Source: Streptomyces violens (lineage in GTDB: Bacteria; Actinomycetota; Actinomycetes; Streptomycetales; Streptomycetaceae). Taken from it: a stretch of 64,000 nucleotides of DNA. Numbering within the stretch: position 1 is the first letter of the stretch; every line of letters starts with the position of its first letter. Made by a program: the position numbers and the translations under genes. The notes below the pieces were generated by a model. It searched no databases. It was not told the origin of the DNA and saw only the letters and a list, made by a program, of their open reading frames with translations. Where the stretch lies: contig NZ_JOBH01000016.1 in NCBI RefSeq assembly GCF_000717745.1, forward strand, positions 62,001 to 126,000. The letters run 5' to 3'. Positions 26,862 to 36,296 of the stretch are shown one piece after another.

Positions 26862-27575
26862 TCACTCCCACACCACCACATTGCGGCGGACCGGGACCGA
26901 GCCGGTGTCCTTGGCGAAGAGTTCGGGTGAGCGGGCGCGGACGCGCTCGACGTCGTCGAAGACCGCCCTGAGGTGGGTGCGCATGGCCGAGCGGGCGAGG
27001 GCGGCGTCGCCGCCGAGCACCGCTTCGAAGATCTCGACGTGCTGGGCGGCGAAGCCCGTCGGGGTGGCGGTGTCGTAGAGGCCGAGCCGGCGCGCCCGGT
27101 CGAGGTGACCCTTGGCCGAGACCACGGTCGCCCAGGCGCTGCCGTGTCCGCTCAGCCGCAGCAGGGCGTGGTGGAACGCCTCGTCCAGCTCGAAGAAGTC
27201 CTCCAGGTCCAGGCCCGGGCGCTCCTGCTCGGCGAGATTGCGCCGCAGCTCCTCGACGAGGTCCGCGTCGAGCTCGGCGGGGAGGTCGTCCAGGGCCGCC
27301 AGCTCCACGGCCTCGCGCAGGAACTGCGCGTCGGCGACCTTGGCCGGGTCGACACGCGAGACGAACGAGCCGACCTGCGGAAAGATCTGGACCAGGCCCT
27401 CCTGGGACAGCAGGATGAGGCTTTCCCGTACCGGCGTACGGCTCACCCCGAGAGCGGCCGCGAGCTCGTTCTCGGACAGCGCGGCGCCCGGGGGGAGTTC
27501 GAGGGTCAGAACCTTGCGGCGCAGCGTCTCGTAGACGGCGCGGCGGCTGGTTCGCTGCCGGTTCGATCGGGCCAT
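26862..27575 (-). CDS. GntR-family regulator with FCD domain, hexuronate operon
   Basis: The protein has 237 residues from ATG 27575. The winged HTH includes [21 protein letters not shown], and the C-terminal FCD helical domain shows [15 protein letters not shown] and [12 protein letters not shown] with metal/effector-binding histidines. It is divergent from the ManD-UxuB operon; the intervening palindrome CTTGTATACAAG is a typical FCD-GntR operator, so it probably represses the operon until a sugar acid such as fructuronate or mannonate binds. Confidence 0.92.
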   Translation of the reverse strand: MARSNRQRTSRRAVYETLRRKVLTLELPPGAALSENELAAALGVSRTPVRESLILLSQEGLVQIFPQVGSFVSRVDPAKVADAQFLREAVELAALDDLPAELDADLVEELRRNLAEQERPGLDLEDFFELDEAFHHALLRLSGHGSAWATVVSAKGHLDRARRLGLYDTATPTGFAAQHVEIFEAVLGGDAALARSAMRTHLRAVFDDVERVRARSPELFAKDTGSVPVRRNVVVWE

Positions 27576-27662
27576 GCGCTCATCGTATCGGGGCGCGACG
27601 GCCCCGCCGCCCACGCTGGTCGATCCACGTTTCAAAAGTATTGCGCACCTGCACGACCAATG

Positions 27663-27674
27663 CTTGTATACAAG
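27663..27674. promoter_or_regulatory. GntR operator upstream of manD
   Basis: CTTGTATACAAG is a perfect 12-bp palindrome 73 bp before manD in the divergent region. TTGTATACAA is the consensus core for several FadR/FCD-type GntR regulators of uronate genes (established knowledge), making the neighbouring GntR the obvious binder. Confidence 0.8.
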
Positions 27675-27746
27675 TGCTGGTCGGCCAGTATCCCGGTCGT
27701 CCGAGCGGTGTCACCACCCCCGAGGTCTCCGAAGGAGCAGGAACCT

Positions 27747-28955
27747 GTGAGCAAGATCGAGCGTGTCGAGGTGTTCGTCGCCTCGCCGGGGCGGACCTTC
27801 GTCACCCTGCGCATCACGACCTCGGACGGCGTGACCGGCCTGGGCGACGCCACGCTGAACGGCCGCGAGCTCGCCGTGGCGAGCTATCTGCGCGACCACC
27901 TCGTACCGCTGCTGATCGGCAAGGACCCGGCGCGCATCGAGGACATGTGGCAGTACCTCTACCGGGGCGCTTACTGGCGCGGCGGGCCGGTCACGATGAC
28001 CGCGATCTCCGCCGTCGACACCGCACTGTGGGACATCAAGGGCAAGGTCGCGGGCCTGCCCGTCTACCAGCTGCTCGGCGGCCGCTCGCGGGACGGCGTC
28101 ATGGTCTACGCACACGCCAGCGGCACGGACACCGCCGCCCTGATCGACGACGTCGAGCGGTTCCTCGGCCTCGGCTACAAGGCCGTGCGCGCCCAGGCCG
28201 CCGTCCCCGACGTGGGCGGTACGTACGGGGTGCGCAAGGGCAAGGTCTACGAGCCGGCCGCCACCTCGCTCCCCGACGAGCAGCCCTGGGACACCGAGGC
28301 GTACCTCCGGTTCGCGCCCACCTACCTGGAGGCGGTCCGCGAGCGCTGCGGCTTCGGCTTCCACCTCCTGCACGACGTCCACCACCGGCTCACCCCGATC
28401 GAGGCGGCGCGCTTCGGCAAGCAGGTCGAGGACTGCCGGCTGTTCTGGATGGAGGACCCGACGCCGGCCGAGAACCAGGAGGCGTTCCGGCTCATCCGGC
28501 AGCACACGACGACGCCGGTCGCGGTGGGGGAGGTACTGACGTCGATCTGGGACGTGCAGCGCCTGATCACCGAGCAGCTCATCGACTACGTGCGCACCAG
28601 CGTCGTGCACGCGGGCGGCATCACGCATCTGCGGCGGATCTTCGACCTGGCGGCGCTGTACCAGGTCAGGACCGGTTCGCACGGGGCGACGGACCTCTCC
28701 CCCGTCACCCTCGCCGCCGCCGTCCACCTCGACACCGCGGTCCCCAACTTCGGCATCCAGGAGTACATGGCGCACGCGGACGAGACGGCGGAGGTCTTCC
28801 GCAGCGGCGTCACCTTCGCCGACGGCATGTTGCACGTGTCGGAGCAGCCGGGGCTGGGCGTCGAGTACGACGAGAAGGCCGCCGAGCGCTTCCCCTACCA
28901 GGCCCGCTATCTCCCCGTGGCGCGGCGCCTGGACGGCTCGGTGCACGACTGGTGA
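27747..28955 (+). CDS. manD: D-mannonate dehydratase, ManD type (enolase superfamily)
   Basis: The 402-residue protein starts at GTG 27747 behind GAAGGAG. It matches the ManD/RspA group: [56 protein letters not shown] and [11 protein letters not shown] plus [10 protein letters not shown] carry the barrel metal ligands. ManD dehydrates D-mannonate to 2-keto-3-deoxygluconate; some members act weakly on D-gluconate. The fructuronate reductase overlapping by 4 bp supplies D-mannonate, which supports the specific call. Confidence 0.9.
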   Translation: MSKIERVEVFVASPGRTFVTLRITTSDGVTGLGDATLNGRELAVASYLRDHLVPLLIGKDPARIEDMWQYLYRGAYWRGGPVTMTAISAVDTALWDIKGKVAGLPVYQLLGGRSRDGVMVYAHASGTDTAALIDDVERFLGLGYKAVRAQAAVPDVGGTYGVRKGKVYEPAATSLPDEQPWDTEAYLRFAPTYLEAVRERCGFGFHLLHDVHHRLTPIEAARFGKQVEDCRLFWMEDPTPAENQEAFRLIRQHTTTPVAVGEVLTSIWDVQRLITEQLIDYVRTSVVHAGGITHLRRIFDLAALYQVRTGSHGATDLSPVTLAAAVHLDTAVPNFGIQEYMAHADETAEVFRSGVTFADGMLHVSEQPGLGVEYDEKAAERFPYQARYLPVARRLDGSVHDW

Positions 28956-30421
28956 GCGCCGTGACGTCCCCCGTACTGAACCTCGCCGCCCTCCCCCGCA
29001 TCCCGGAGCACCTGCGCCCGGCCGTCGACCCCCGCGAGCTGCGCCCCCGTGTCGTCCACTTCGGTCTCGGCGCCTTCCACCGCGCCCACCAGGCCGTTTA
29101 CACCGAGAACGCCGCCGCCTGCTCCGGTGAGCCGTGGGGCATCGCCGTCGTGGCCCCGCGCTCGGCCCGGACCGCGGCAGCGCTGCGGGCCCAGGACTGC
29201 CTGTACTCGATGACCGAGCTGCGCCCGGCGGAGACCGTCACCCGCGTCGTCGGGTCGGTCGTCGAGGCGCTGGGGATGGGCCCGGACGCCGCACGGGTCG
29301 ACGCGCTGCTCGCCGACCCCGAGGTGTCCGTGGTGACCCTGACGATCACCGAGAAGGGCTACTACCGCCGCCCCGATACGGGCGCGCTGGACGCCGCGGC
29401 GCCGGACATCGCCGCCGACCTCGCGGCGGCGGCCACGGGCCCGCTCACCACCGTCGTCGGGCGGCTCGCCGCCGGGCTCGCCGCGCGGATGCGCGCGGGC
29501 GGTGCCCCGGTCACCGTCGTCTCCTGCGACAACATGGCCGCCAACGGCGCCGCGCTCGGCCGCGTCGTACGCGACTTCGTCGAGGCAGCGCCGTGGCCGG
29601 ACCGGCAGGCCGTACTGGACTGGATGGCGGCCTCGGTCGCCTTCCCCTCGACCATCGTGGACCGCATCGTGCCCGCGAGCACCGAAGCGGACCTGCGCGC
29701 GGCCCGCGCCGCGCTCGGCGTGCACGACGCGCTGCCGGTCGTCGGCGAGCCGTACCGGCAGTGGGTCCTCACGGACTCCTTCGCCGGGCCGCGGCCGCCG
29801 TGGGAGCAGGCCGGCGCGCTGTTCGTCCCGGACGTGGTGCCGTACCAGCTCACCAAGTTGCGGCTGCTGAACGGCTCCCACTCGGCGCTGGCCTACCTCG
29901 GCGCCGCGGCGGGCTGCACGACGATCGCGGACGCGCTGGCGACCGGCTGGGGCGAGCGCCTCGTCCGCGCCCTGTGCGCCGAGGTCGCCCCGACGCTGCC
30001 CACCGGCGGTCCCGACCCGGCGGCCTACGCGGAGGACCTGGTCGAGCGGTTCCGCAACCCCGGTGTGCGGCACCTGCTCCGGCAGATCGGCTCCGACGGG
30101 TCCCTGAAGATCCCGGAGCGGTGGCTCGACGCGTTGCGCACGCTGCGCGCCGCCGCCACCGCCACCCCGGTGCTCGAACTCGCCCTCGCGGCTTGGGCGA
30201 ACGCCACCCGCTCCGCCGACGACGGCGGGCAGCTCTTCGGTACGACCGACCCCGCGGCCGCCGCCCTGGCCGGCTGCTGGCACGAGGCACCGGACGACGC
30301 GGACGCGGTCCGCCGGCTGCTGCGTGTCCTCGGCGCGGCGGACCTGGCCGGGGACGGGACGCTCGTCTCCGCCGTCGCCGCACGGCTCCCCGCGCTGCGG
30401 GCCGGCCGGATCGAGGTCTGA
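28952..30421 (+). CDS. uxuB: Mannitol-dehydrogenase-family D-fructuronate reductase
   Basis: The 489-residue NAD-dependent polyol dehydrogenase begins at GTG 28952, overlapping manD (GTGA). [11 protein letters not shown] is the conserved N-terminal motif and [20 protein letters not shown] the catalytic Lys-Asn-His block. With manD beside it, interconversion of D-fructuronate and D-mannonate is the best role, although mannitol or arabinitol dehydrogenase are relatives. A 22-bp tandem duplication spans the stop codon (30411-30448). Confidence 0.85.
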   Translation: MSAVTSPVLNLAALPRIPEHLRPAVDPRELRPRVVHFGLGAFHRAHQAVYTENAAACSGEPWGIAVVAPRSARTAAALRAQDCLYSMTELRPAETVTRVVGSVVEALGMGPDAARVDALLADPEVSVVTLTITEKGYYRRPDTGALDAAAPDIAADLAAAATGPLTTVVGRLAAGLAARMRAGGAPVTVVSCDNMAANGAALGRVVRDFVEAAPWPDRQAVLDWMAASVAFPSTIVDRIVPASTEADLRAARAALGVHDALPVVGEPYRQWVLTDSFAGPRPPWEQAGALFVPDVVPYQLTKLRLLNGSHSALAYLGAAAGCTTIADALATGWGERLVRALCAEVAPTLPTGGPDPAAYAEDLVERFRNPGVRHLLRQIGSDGSLKIPERWLDALRTLRAAATATPVLELALAAWANATRSADDGGQLFGTTDPAAAALAGCWHEAPDDADAVRRLLRVLGAADLAGDGTLVSAVAARLPALRAGRIEV

Positions 30422-30505
30422 CGCCCCGCCGGTCGAGGTCTGACGCCCGCCCCTCCTCGCGGGCCGCACACCCGGAAAACAGTCGGAGAACAACGGAGTT
30501 CACCC

Positions 30506-31903
30506 ATGACGGACACCACACAGGCGGAGCCGGACGGCACCGTCGGAAGAACGACGCGCGACCTCACCAGAGCGGCCGTCTCCGGCTGGCTCGGCACGGC
30601 CATGGAGTTCATGGACTTCCAGCTCTACTCGCTGGCGGCCGCCATCGTCTTCAACAAGATCTTCTTCCCCGACGTCAGCCCCGCGATCGGGCTGATCGCC
30701 GCCATGGCGACCTACGGCGTCGGCTATGTCGCCCGGCTCGCCGGCGCCCTGTACTTCGGGCGGATGGGAGACCGCATCGGCCGCAAGAAGGTCCTCTTCC
30801 TCACCATCCTCCTGATGGGCGCGTCGACCACGCTGATCGGCGTGCTGCCGCCGTACAGCATGATCGGCATCCTCGCCCCGATCCTGCTGGTCGCCCTGCG
30901 GCTCATCCAGGGCTTCGGCGCGGGCGCCGAGATCGCCGGGGCCACGGTCATGCTCGCCGAGTACGCGCCCGTGAAGCGCCGCGGTCTGATCTCCTCCCTC
31001 GTCTCCCTCGGCACCAACTCCGGCACCCTGGCCGCCTCCGGCCTGTGGGCGATACTCCTCGCCGTGCTGAGCGAGGAGCAGCTCGTCTCCTGGGGCTGGC
31101 GACTGCCCTTCCTGCTGAGCTTCGGCCTCATGGTCTTCGCGGTCTGGCTGCGCCGGAACCTCAAGGAGAGCCCGGTCTTCGAGGAGCGGCCCGACGTCGT
31201 GGACGGCGTGGCCATGTCCCGCACCGAGGCCGCCGCTGCGGTGGCGGAGAAGGCCGTCGAGCCGGAGCGCGAGAGCGTCATCGAGGCCGGCCTCCGGCAG
31301 CGCAAGGGCAAGGCGTTCTTCCTCGCGCTCGGCCTGCGGTTCGGGCAGGCCGGCAACTCCGGTCTGGTGCAGACGTTCCTCGTCGGCTACATCGCCACCA
31401 CGCTGGGCGCCGACCGGTCCGTGCCGACCGACGCCATCGTGTACGGCTCGCTGCTGGGCTTCGCCACCGTGCCGCTGGTCGGCCTGCTCGGCGACCGCTT
31501 CGGCCGCCGCCCGGTCTACCTCGCCCTCACCCTGCTGACCATCCTGCTCGCCTTCCCGGTGATGTTCCTCATCGCCTCGGGCACCACGGCCGGGGTGACG
31601 GTCGGCATGATCGTCGGGCTCAACGTCGGCGTCCTCGGCCTCTTCTCGCTGGAGAGCGTCACGATGGCCGAACTCTTCGGCGCGCGCACCCGGTTCACCC
31701 AGCTGGCGCTGGCCAAGGAGATCGGTGGCATCCTCGCCACCGCCATCGGCCCGGTCGTCGCGGCCACCCTCACCGCCGTCACCGGCAGCTGGTGGCCGAT
31801 CGCGGCGATGCTGGTCGGCTACTCGCTCATCACCCTGGTGTCCGTCGTCCTCGCCCCCGAATCGCGCGGGCGTGACCTGGTGCGTCTGGAGGACGCGGTA
31901 TGA
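30506..31903 (+). CDS. MFS metabolite:H+ symporter (MHS family)
   Basis: The 465-residue protein has about 12 helices; GWLGTAMEFMDFQLYSLAAA and GRMGDRIGRKKVLFLTI with RLIQGFGAGAEIAGATVMLAEYAP are MHS signatures (ShiA, KgtP, ProP relatives). It sits inside the hexuronate operon, 84 bp after uxuB and overlapping the dehydrogenase gene by ATGA, so it most likely imports the sugar acid that this operon degrades. Confidence 0.9.
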   Translation: MTDTTQAEPDGTVGRTTRDLTRAAVSGWLGTAMEFMDFQLYSLAAAIVFNKIFFPDVSPAIGLIAAMATYGVGYVARLAGALYFGRMGDRIGRKKVLFLTILLMGASTTLIGVLPPYSMIGILAPILLVALRLIQGFGAGAEIAGATVMLAEYAPVKRRGLISSLVSLGTNSGTLAASGLWAILLAVLSEEQLVSWGWRLPFLLSFGLMVFAVWLRRNLKESPVFEERPDVVDGVAMSRTEAAAAVAEKAVEPERESVIEAGLRQRKGKAFFLALGLRFGQAGNSGLVQTFLVGYIATTLGADRSVPTDAIVYGSLLGFATVPLVGLLGDRFGRRPVYLALTLLTILLAFPVMFLIASGTTAGVTVGMIVGLNVGVLGLFSLESVTMAELFGARTRFTQLALAKEIGGILATAIGPVVAATLTAVTGSWWPIAAMLVGYSLITLVSVVLAPESRGRDLVRLEDAV

Positions 31904-32946
31904 AGTCGGTTGTCGTGCACGGTCCCGGTGACCTCCGGATCGATGAACGTCCCGACCCGGTGCCGGGTGCGGGAGAGGTACTCCTCGCCCTGGAGTGGGG
32001 CGGCATCTGCGGCTCCGACGTGGGCTACTGGAAGCACGGCGGGTCCGGTACGGCCGTACTCAAGGACCCGCTGGTCCTCGGGCACGAGGTCGCGGGCCGC
32101 ATCGCCGCCCTCGGCAAGGGCGTCACCGGCCTGACGGTGGGTCAGCCGGTCACCGTCCACCCGGCGACGCCGGTCGGCGACGAGCCGCTGCCCGACCGGC
32201 TCGCCGGCCGCACCAACCTCCACCCCTGCATCCGCTATTTCGGGTCGGCCGCCCTGCATCCGCACACCGACGGCGGGTTCAGCGAGTACCGCGTGGTCCG
32301 GGCGGGGCAGATCCGGCCGCTCCCGGAGAACGTGACCACCGAACACGGCGCCCTCGCCGAGCCGCTCGCGGTGGCGATGCACGCCGTGCACCGCGCCGGG
32401 GACGTGCGCGGGAAGACGGTACTGGTCAACGGCGCGGGCCCGATCGGGGCCCTGGTGGTGGCCGCCGCGAAGCACCGCGGGGCCGCGGCGGTGCTGGCCG
32501 CCGACCTCTCCGCCGCGTCGCTCTCGGTCGCGCGGGCCATGGGCGCGGACGAGACGGTCGACCTCGGCAGCGGCGCGGCCCTGCCGGAGGACGTCGAGCT
32601 GGTTTTCGAGGCTTCGGGCGCGGCGGCCGCGCTCGGCCCGGTCCTGCGGGCGACCGCGCGCGGCGGCACCGTCGTGCAGGTCGGCAACCTCCCGGGTACG
32701 GCCGTCCCCGCCGCCCTCGGGGATCTCGTCACACGGGAGATCACCTGGATCGGCTCGTACCGCTTCGTCGAGGAGATCGACGACGCGCTTCTCGCCATGC
32801 ACGAGGGCCTCGACGTGTCACCGGTCATCAGTCACCGCTTCGGCATCGACCGGGCGGCCGAGGCGCTGGCCGTAGCCGCCGACCGGACGAGCGGCAGCAG
32901 CAAGGTCATGCTGCGGCTGGCCGCCACACCGCCCGGCGCTGGGTGA
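31900..32946 (+). CDS. MDR-type alcohol dehydrogenase, L-idonate 5-dehydrogenase-like
   Basis: The 348-residue protein resembles IdnD: GGICGSDVGYWKHG (catalytic zinc Cys), LGHEVAG (zinc His/Glu), IRYFGSAALHPHTDGGFSEYRVV and Rossmann motif GAGPIGALVV. The four-cysteine structural zinc lobe found in E. coli IdnD is absent; the segment reads HPATPVGDEPLPDRLAG. It likely oxidises L-idonate or a similar aldonate to a ketogluconate with NAD(P), feeding the ManD/UxuB pathway. Translationally coupled to the symporter. Confidence 0.82.
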   Translation: MKSVVVHGPGDLRIDERPDPVPGAGEVLLALEWGGICGSDVGYWKHGGSGTAVLKDPLVLGHEVAGRIAALGKGVTGLTVGQPVTVHPATPVGDEPLPDRLAGRTNLHPCIRYFGSAALHPHTDGGFSEYRVVRAGQIRPLPENVTTEHGALAEPLAVAMHAVHRAGDVRGKTVLVNGAGPIGALVVAAAKHRGAAAVLAADLSAASLSVARAMGADETVDLGSGAALPEDVELVFEASGAAAALGPVLRATARGGTVVQVGNLPGTAVPAALGDLVTREITWIGSYRFVEEIDDALLAMHEGLDVSPVISHRFGIDRAAEALAVAADRTSGSSKVMLRLAATPPGAG

Positions 32947-33016
32947 CGGCCCCGGCCGTCCGGCACCATGAAAGTGCCGGACGGTCCGGAGCCAAGCGTG
33001 AGGAGGTGGTCAACGG

Positions 33017-33502
33017 ATGCCGCCAGAAGGTACGGGACCGGGACCGGTCCTGTCCGTGCTCGTCGGGCTGCAGGCGTCCGGGAAGACCACCTTCTACGAG
33101 CAGCACCTCGCCGGCCGCCACACCCTGGTGAGCAAGGACCGCTTCCCCCGCTCGGCCCGGAACAAGCAGGCACGGCAGATGCGCCTGGTCGCCGAGGCGC
33201 TGGCCGCCGGGCGGCCGGTGGCGGTCGACAACACCAATCCGACGCCGGAGGAGTGGGGACCGCTGGTGGCCGTGGGCCACGCGTACGGCGCACCGGTGAC
33301 GGCGTACTGGTTCCCCCCGGACCTCGCGGGCTCCCTGCGCCGCAACGCCGCGCGGGAGGGCCGGGACCGGGTCCCCGACGTCGGCGTCCGCGCCACCTGG
33401 CGGCGGCTGCGCAGGCCGTCGCCGGCGGACGGGTTCGATGCCGTACTGGAGGTGCGGTTCGACGGCCGCGGCGGATTCACGGTGCGACCGGCAGGCGACT
33501 GA
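33017..33502 (+). CDS. Small P-loop kinase-like ATPase
   Basis: The 161-residue protein has a Walker A GLQASGKTT at residues 17-25, a second block VSKDRFPR, and AVDNTNPTPEEW, which is the polynucleotide-kinase/Zeta-like AAA_33 pattern. Such proteins phosphorylate small molecules or nucleic-acid ends. The substrate is unknown. GAGGAGG lies 10 bases upstream of the ATG. It follows the idonate dehydrogenase by 70 bp but has no obvious functional tie. Confidence 0.8.
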   Translation: MPPEGTGPGPVLSVLVGLQASGKTTFYEQHLAGRHTLVSKDRFPRSARNKQARQMRLVAEALAAGRPVAVDNTNPTPEEWGPLVAVGHAYGAPVTAYWFPPDLAGSLRRNAAREGRDRVPDVGVRATWRRLRRPSPADGFDAVLEVRFDGRGGFTVRPAGD

Positions 33503-33526
33503 TTCCGCGCCTGAGTCCGCGTCGGC

Positions 33527-34432
33527 TCAGCGCACCAGCCTCTCTACGAAAGCCAGCGAGCGGGTGAAGATCTCCGTCACCTGCTCGTCGGACGCCCCGT
33601 ACCAGCCGTGATCCGCGCCGGGCACCGACCACAGGTCGACCGATGCACCGGCCGCCTTCAGGCGCGCGGCGAGGGCGTGGCTGTGGCCGCCCGCCACCAT
33701 GGTGTCCGCGTCGCCGTGCACCAGCAGGAAGGGCGGGGCGTCCGCGTGGGCGTGCGTGATGGGGCTGGCCGCGCGGGCGAGGTCGGGCACGGTGGCGGGC
33801 GCCGCGCCCAGAAGCGCGGCTTCGGGCGTGGCCGCGTCGTGCGGGTCCCAGCCGCCGCGCGCGGCGGTCAGGTCGCTCGGGCCGTACCAGATGACGGCGC
33901 CGGCCGGGGCGGGTCCGGCGTGCCCCGGGGCCGAGCCCGTGAGCGCCAGGAGGGAAGCGAGATGGCCGCCGGCGGACTCGCCCCACACCACCGTCCGCGC
34001 GGTGTCGATGCCCAGCTCGGCGGAGCGCAGCGCGAGCCAGTGCCGGGCGGCGCGCAGGTCGTCCAGGGGCGCGGGGAAGTGTGCCTCGCCGGAGAGGCGG
34101 TAGTCGACGCAGGCGACCGCGATGCCGGCGGCGGCGATCCGTGCGAAGGGGCCCGGCTCCCAGTCCCGCAGCCGCATCCCCATGTCGTCCCGCCGCCCGA
34201 TGCGCCAGGCGCCGCCGTGCACGTACAGCACCAGCGGCACCGGGCCGTCGGTCGCCTCCTCGGGCAGCCACAGGTCCAGCTCCAGGGGGCGAGCGCCCGC
34301 CGGTACGGCATAGGGGACGCCGCGCAGCAGCCGGACGCCGGGGGCGCAGTGCGCGGCGGGCGGCAGCGGGGCGACCTCGGGCGCGGGCGCCGCGATCAGC
34401 GCACGCAGCGCGGCGCTCACCGGGTGCGCCAC
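33527..34432 (-). CDS. Alpha/beta hydrolase, HSL-like carboxylesterase
   Basis: The 301-residue protein starts at GTG 34432 inside the end of the quercetinase gene (16-bp overlap). HGGAW is the oxyanion-hole motif, GESAG the nucleophile elbow, HGDADTMV gives the acid Asp and PGADHGWYG the catalytic His. HSL-type enzymes hydrolyse short acyl esters; coupling to quercetinase suggests it cleaves the depside ester released by flavonol ring opening. Confidence 0.88.
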   Translation of the reverse strand: MAHPVSAALRALIAAPAPEVAPLPPAAHCAPGVRLLRGVPYAVPAGARPLELDLWLPEEATDGPVPLVLYVHGGAWRIGRRDDMGMRLRDWEPGPFARIAAAGIAVACVDYRLSGEAHFPAPLDDLRAARHWLALRSAELGIDTARTVVWGESAGGHLASLLALTGSAPGHAGPAPAGAVIWYGPSDLTAARGGWDPHDAATPEAALLGAAPATVPDLARAASPITHAHADAPPFLLVHGDADTMVAGGHSHALAARLKAAGASVDLWSVPGADHGWYGASDEQVTEIFTRSLAFVERLVR

Positions 34433-34974
34433 TGGTGGTCGGGCAGGAACCGGACGTCGAACTCCTGCGGTACGGTGCCGAACTTCTCGGGCGCGGGGAT
34501 CACGGGCTCGTGCGGCAGACCCATCTGCTCGGCGGGCGCGCCGAGGTTCTCGAAGAACCGCTCGAAGGTGCCGCCGGGTCCGGCCGCGACGCCGACGACC
34601 TGGCTGTGGTGGCGCTCCATGCGGTAGGCGTGCGTGCAGTTCTTCGGTACGAAGCCGAAGTCGCCGGTGGTCAGCAGCTTCTCCTGCTGCTCGCCCTCGG
34701 TGTCCTCGACGAACAGCCGGACGGCGCCCGCGGTGATGTAGAAGACCTCGTGCGTGTCGGCGTGCACATGGGCCGGGATGATGTCGCCCTTGGGGCCCTC
34801 GACCGTGAAGAAGTTGAAGGTGTTCTCGGTCTGCTCGCCGCCCGTGTAGATGGTGATCAGGTCGCCGAACAGGTGGGCGCGGTCGCCCTCGCCCTTCTCG
34901 ATGAAGTAGGGCTTGCCCGGCTCGGCGGGGATGCGCGAGGCGCGCCGGTAGCGGGTGGCGTACTCAAAGGTCAT
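34417..34974 (-). CDS. queD: Monocupin quercetin 2,4-dioxygenase (QueD type)
   Basis: The 185-residue single-cupin protein matches Streptomyces QueD in length and metal site: His69, His71, Glu76 (HVHADTHE) and His115 (NCTHAY), the exact positions reported for the FLA enzyme (established knowledge). It cleaves the flavonol C-ring with release of CO, usually with Ni or Co. It is divergent from a MarR gene with two clear operators between, so induction by a flavonoid is likely. Confidence 0.92.
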   Translation of the reverse strand: MTFEYATRYRRASRIPAEPGKPYFIEKGEGDRAHLFGDLITIYTGGEQTENTFNFFTVEGPKGDIIPAHVHADTHEVFYITAGAVRLFVEDTEGEQQEKLLTTGDFGFVPKNCTHAYRMERHHSQVVGVAAGPGGTFERFFENLGAPAEQMGLPHEPVIPAPEKFGTVPQEFDVRFLPDHQWRTR

Positions 34975-35017
34975 CGGCTCTCCCGGAGGCGTACGACGGT
35001 TCGTGTCAGGGCGTGCA

Positions 35018-35034
35018 TGTCAGGCGGCCTGACA
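35018..35034. promoter_or_regulatory. MarR operator A of the quercetinase region
   Basis: TGTCAGGC and GCCTGACA are perfect 8-bp arms around one G. It lies between queD and marR; a further half-site TGTCAGG is at 35004. Its centre is 24 bp from operator B, near two helical turns. Confidence 0.82.
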
Positions 35035-35042
35035 TTCATTAC

Positions 35043-35057
35043 GTCAGGTAGCCTGAC
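35043..35057. promoter_or_regulatory. MarR operator B of the quercetinase region
   Basis: GTCAGG and CCTGAC are perfect 6-bp arms around TAG, the same half-site as operator A. It ends four bases before the MarR ATG, so binding would block the regulator's own start region and, with operator A, the queD promoter. Confidence 0.8.
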
Positions 35058-35061
35058 ACTG

Positions 35062-35514
35062 ATGGACATCAACCGCAACCTCCCCCAGCTCCTCGGCGAG
35101 GCCCGCAACTGGTTCGACCAGGCCCTGCTGGCGGTCATGGACGAGGACGGCACCCCGCCGGTCTCCCCCACCCAGCTCCAGCTCTTCGCCGTACTGGACG
35201 AGGACGGCACGACCGTGTCCGAGCTGGCCCGCCGGATGGGCGTCACACGGCAGACCGCCCACCAGGCGGTGCACAGCCTGGTCGCCGCCGGCCTGCTGGA
35301 GCAGGCACCCCACCCCGCTTCCGCCCGGCAGCGGCTGATCCGCCGCACACCGGAGGGCGCCCGCGCGCACGGCCGGGCGCTGCTCGTACTGGAGCGGCTG
35401 GAGCAGGAGCTGGCCGAGCGGATCGGCCGCGAAACGGTCGACGCCCTCCGGGCCGCACTGGAAATGCCCTGGGGGGGACCCGCCCTCCCTCCGGTGAGCC
35501 AGATCACTCCATAG
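35062..35514 (+). CDS. MarR-family repressor of the quercetinase operon
   Basis: The 150-residue protein has a winged HTH with SPTQLQLFAVLDEDG, TVSELARRMGVTRQTAHQAVHSLVAAGLLEQ and a wing at ASARQRLIRRTPEG. No Shine-Dalgarno is visible before ATG 35062 because operator B occupies the position, so translation may be leaderless. It should repress queD and itself and respond to a flavonol. Confidence 0.92.
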   Translation: MDINRNLPQLLGEARNWFDQALLAVMDEDGTPPVSPTQLQLFAVLDEDGTTVSELARRMGVTRQTAHQAVHSLVAAGLLEQAPHPASARQRLIRRTPEGARAHGRALLVLERLEQELAERIGRETVDALRAALEMPWGGPALPPVSQITP

Positions 35515-35677
35515 GGGCGGGAATGCCCGACAGGCCCAGATTGCTGTCACAGGTGCGGGTATTGATGGAACTGTGTCCCCGGGCCCAACATATTGCCCGT
35601 GGGGAAGATCGTTCGGCTGAAGCCCCACGGAGCCTTTCGCCGCGAGGCGACCGCCATCAGTATCCGCACCTCAGCCG

Positions 35678-35707
35678 CCCCGGCCGGCCTCCCCCGACCG
35701 GCCGGGG
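35678..35707 (+). other. Perfect 10-bp-stem hairpin in the leader of the RibD-like gene
   Basis: CCCCGGCCGG and CCGGCCGGGG pair across a 10-base loop, ending four bases before the GGAG ribosome site of the next gene. It could be a terminator for the MarR transcript, 164 bp away, or a 5' leader structure affecting expression. The remaining 35515-35677 holds no recognised gene or site. Confidence 0.6.
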
Positions 35708-35721
35708 CTCTGGAGCAGGCC

Positions 35722-36267
35722 ATGGCCAAGCTGCTGTACTCCGCGACCATGTCGCTGGACGGCTTCATCACCGGCCCCGACGGGGACATGTCGTGGCTGA
35801 CCCGCCACTTCGGCCCCGACCCGACCGTGGACCGGCTCATCGGGGAGACCGGCGCCCTGCTGATCGGCAACCGCACCTTCCGCGGCGACGATCCGCACAA
35901 GGGCACGTCCCAGGAGGGCGAGCCGTTCGGCGGCGGCTGGGACGGGCCGCAGTTCGTACTCACGCATCACGCGCCGGAGACCGCCGTGCCCGGCATTACT
36001 TTCGTCGGCGACCTCGACAGCGGTATCGCCGCGGCCAAGGCCGCCGCCGGCGAGAAGGAGTACGTCAACGTCCTCGGCGCCGACGTCGCGAAGCAGTGCC
36101 TCGCCGCGGGCGCGCTCGACGAGATCCTCGTGTGCATCGTCCCCGTACTGCTCGGCGATGGTGTCCGGCTGTTCGACCAGCCGGGCGGAGTGGACGTCCC
36201 GCTCGAACGCATCGAGCTCAGCCGGACACCGCAGGCGACGAATCTGTGGCTACGCGTCGTCCGTTGA
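35722..36267 (+). CDS. RibD C-terminal/dihydrofolate reductase-like protein
   Basis: The 181-residue protein begins MAKLLYSATMSLDGFITGPDGDMSWL, the start of the RibD_C/YwjB DHFR-like fold, with GALLIGNRTFRG and VNVLGADVAKQCLAAGALDEILVCIVPVLLGDGVRLF completing an NADPH-binding reductase. Function in Streptomyces is unassigned; it is not the housekeeping DHFR or RibD. The ATG 35722 is preferred over upstream starts because of the GGAG eight bases ahead and the family N-terminus. Confidence 0.85.
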   Translation: MAKLLYSATMSLDGFITGPDGDMSWLTRHFGPDPTVDRLIGETGALLIGNRTFRGDDPHKGTSQEGEPFGGGWDGPQFVLTHHAPETAVPGITFVGDLDSGIAAAKAAAGEKEYVNVLGADVAKQCLAAGALDEILVCIVPVLLGDGVRLFDQPGGVDVPLERIELSRTPQATNLWLRVVR

Positions 36268-36296
36268 GTTCCCCGTTCGCGGCGTAAGAAGCCGGC

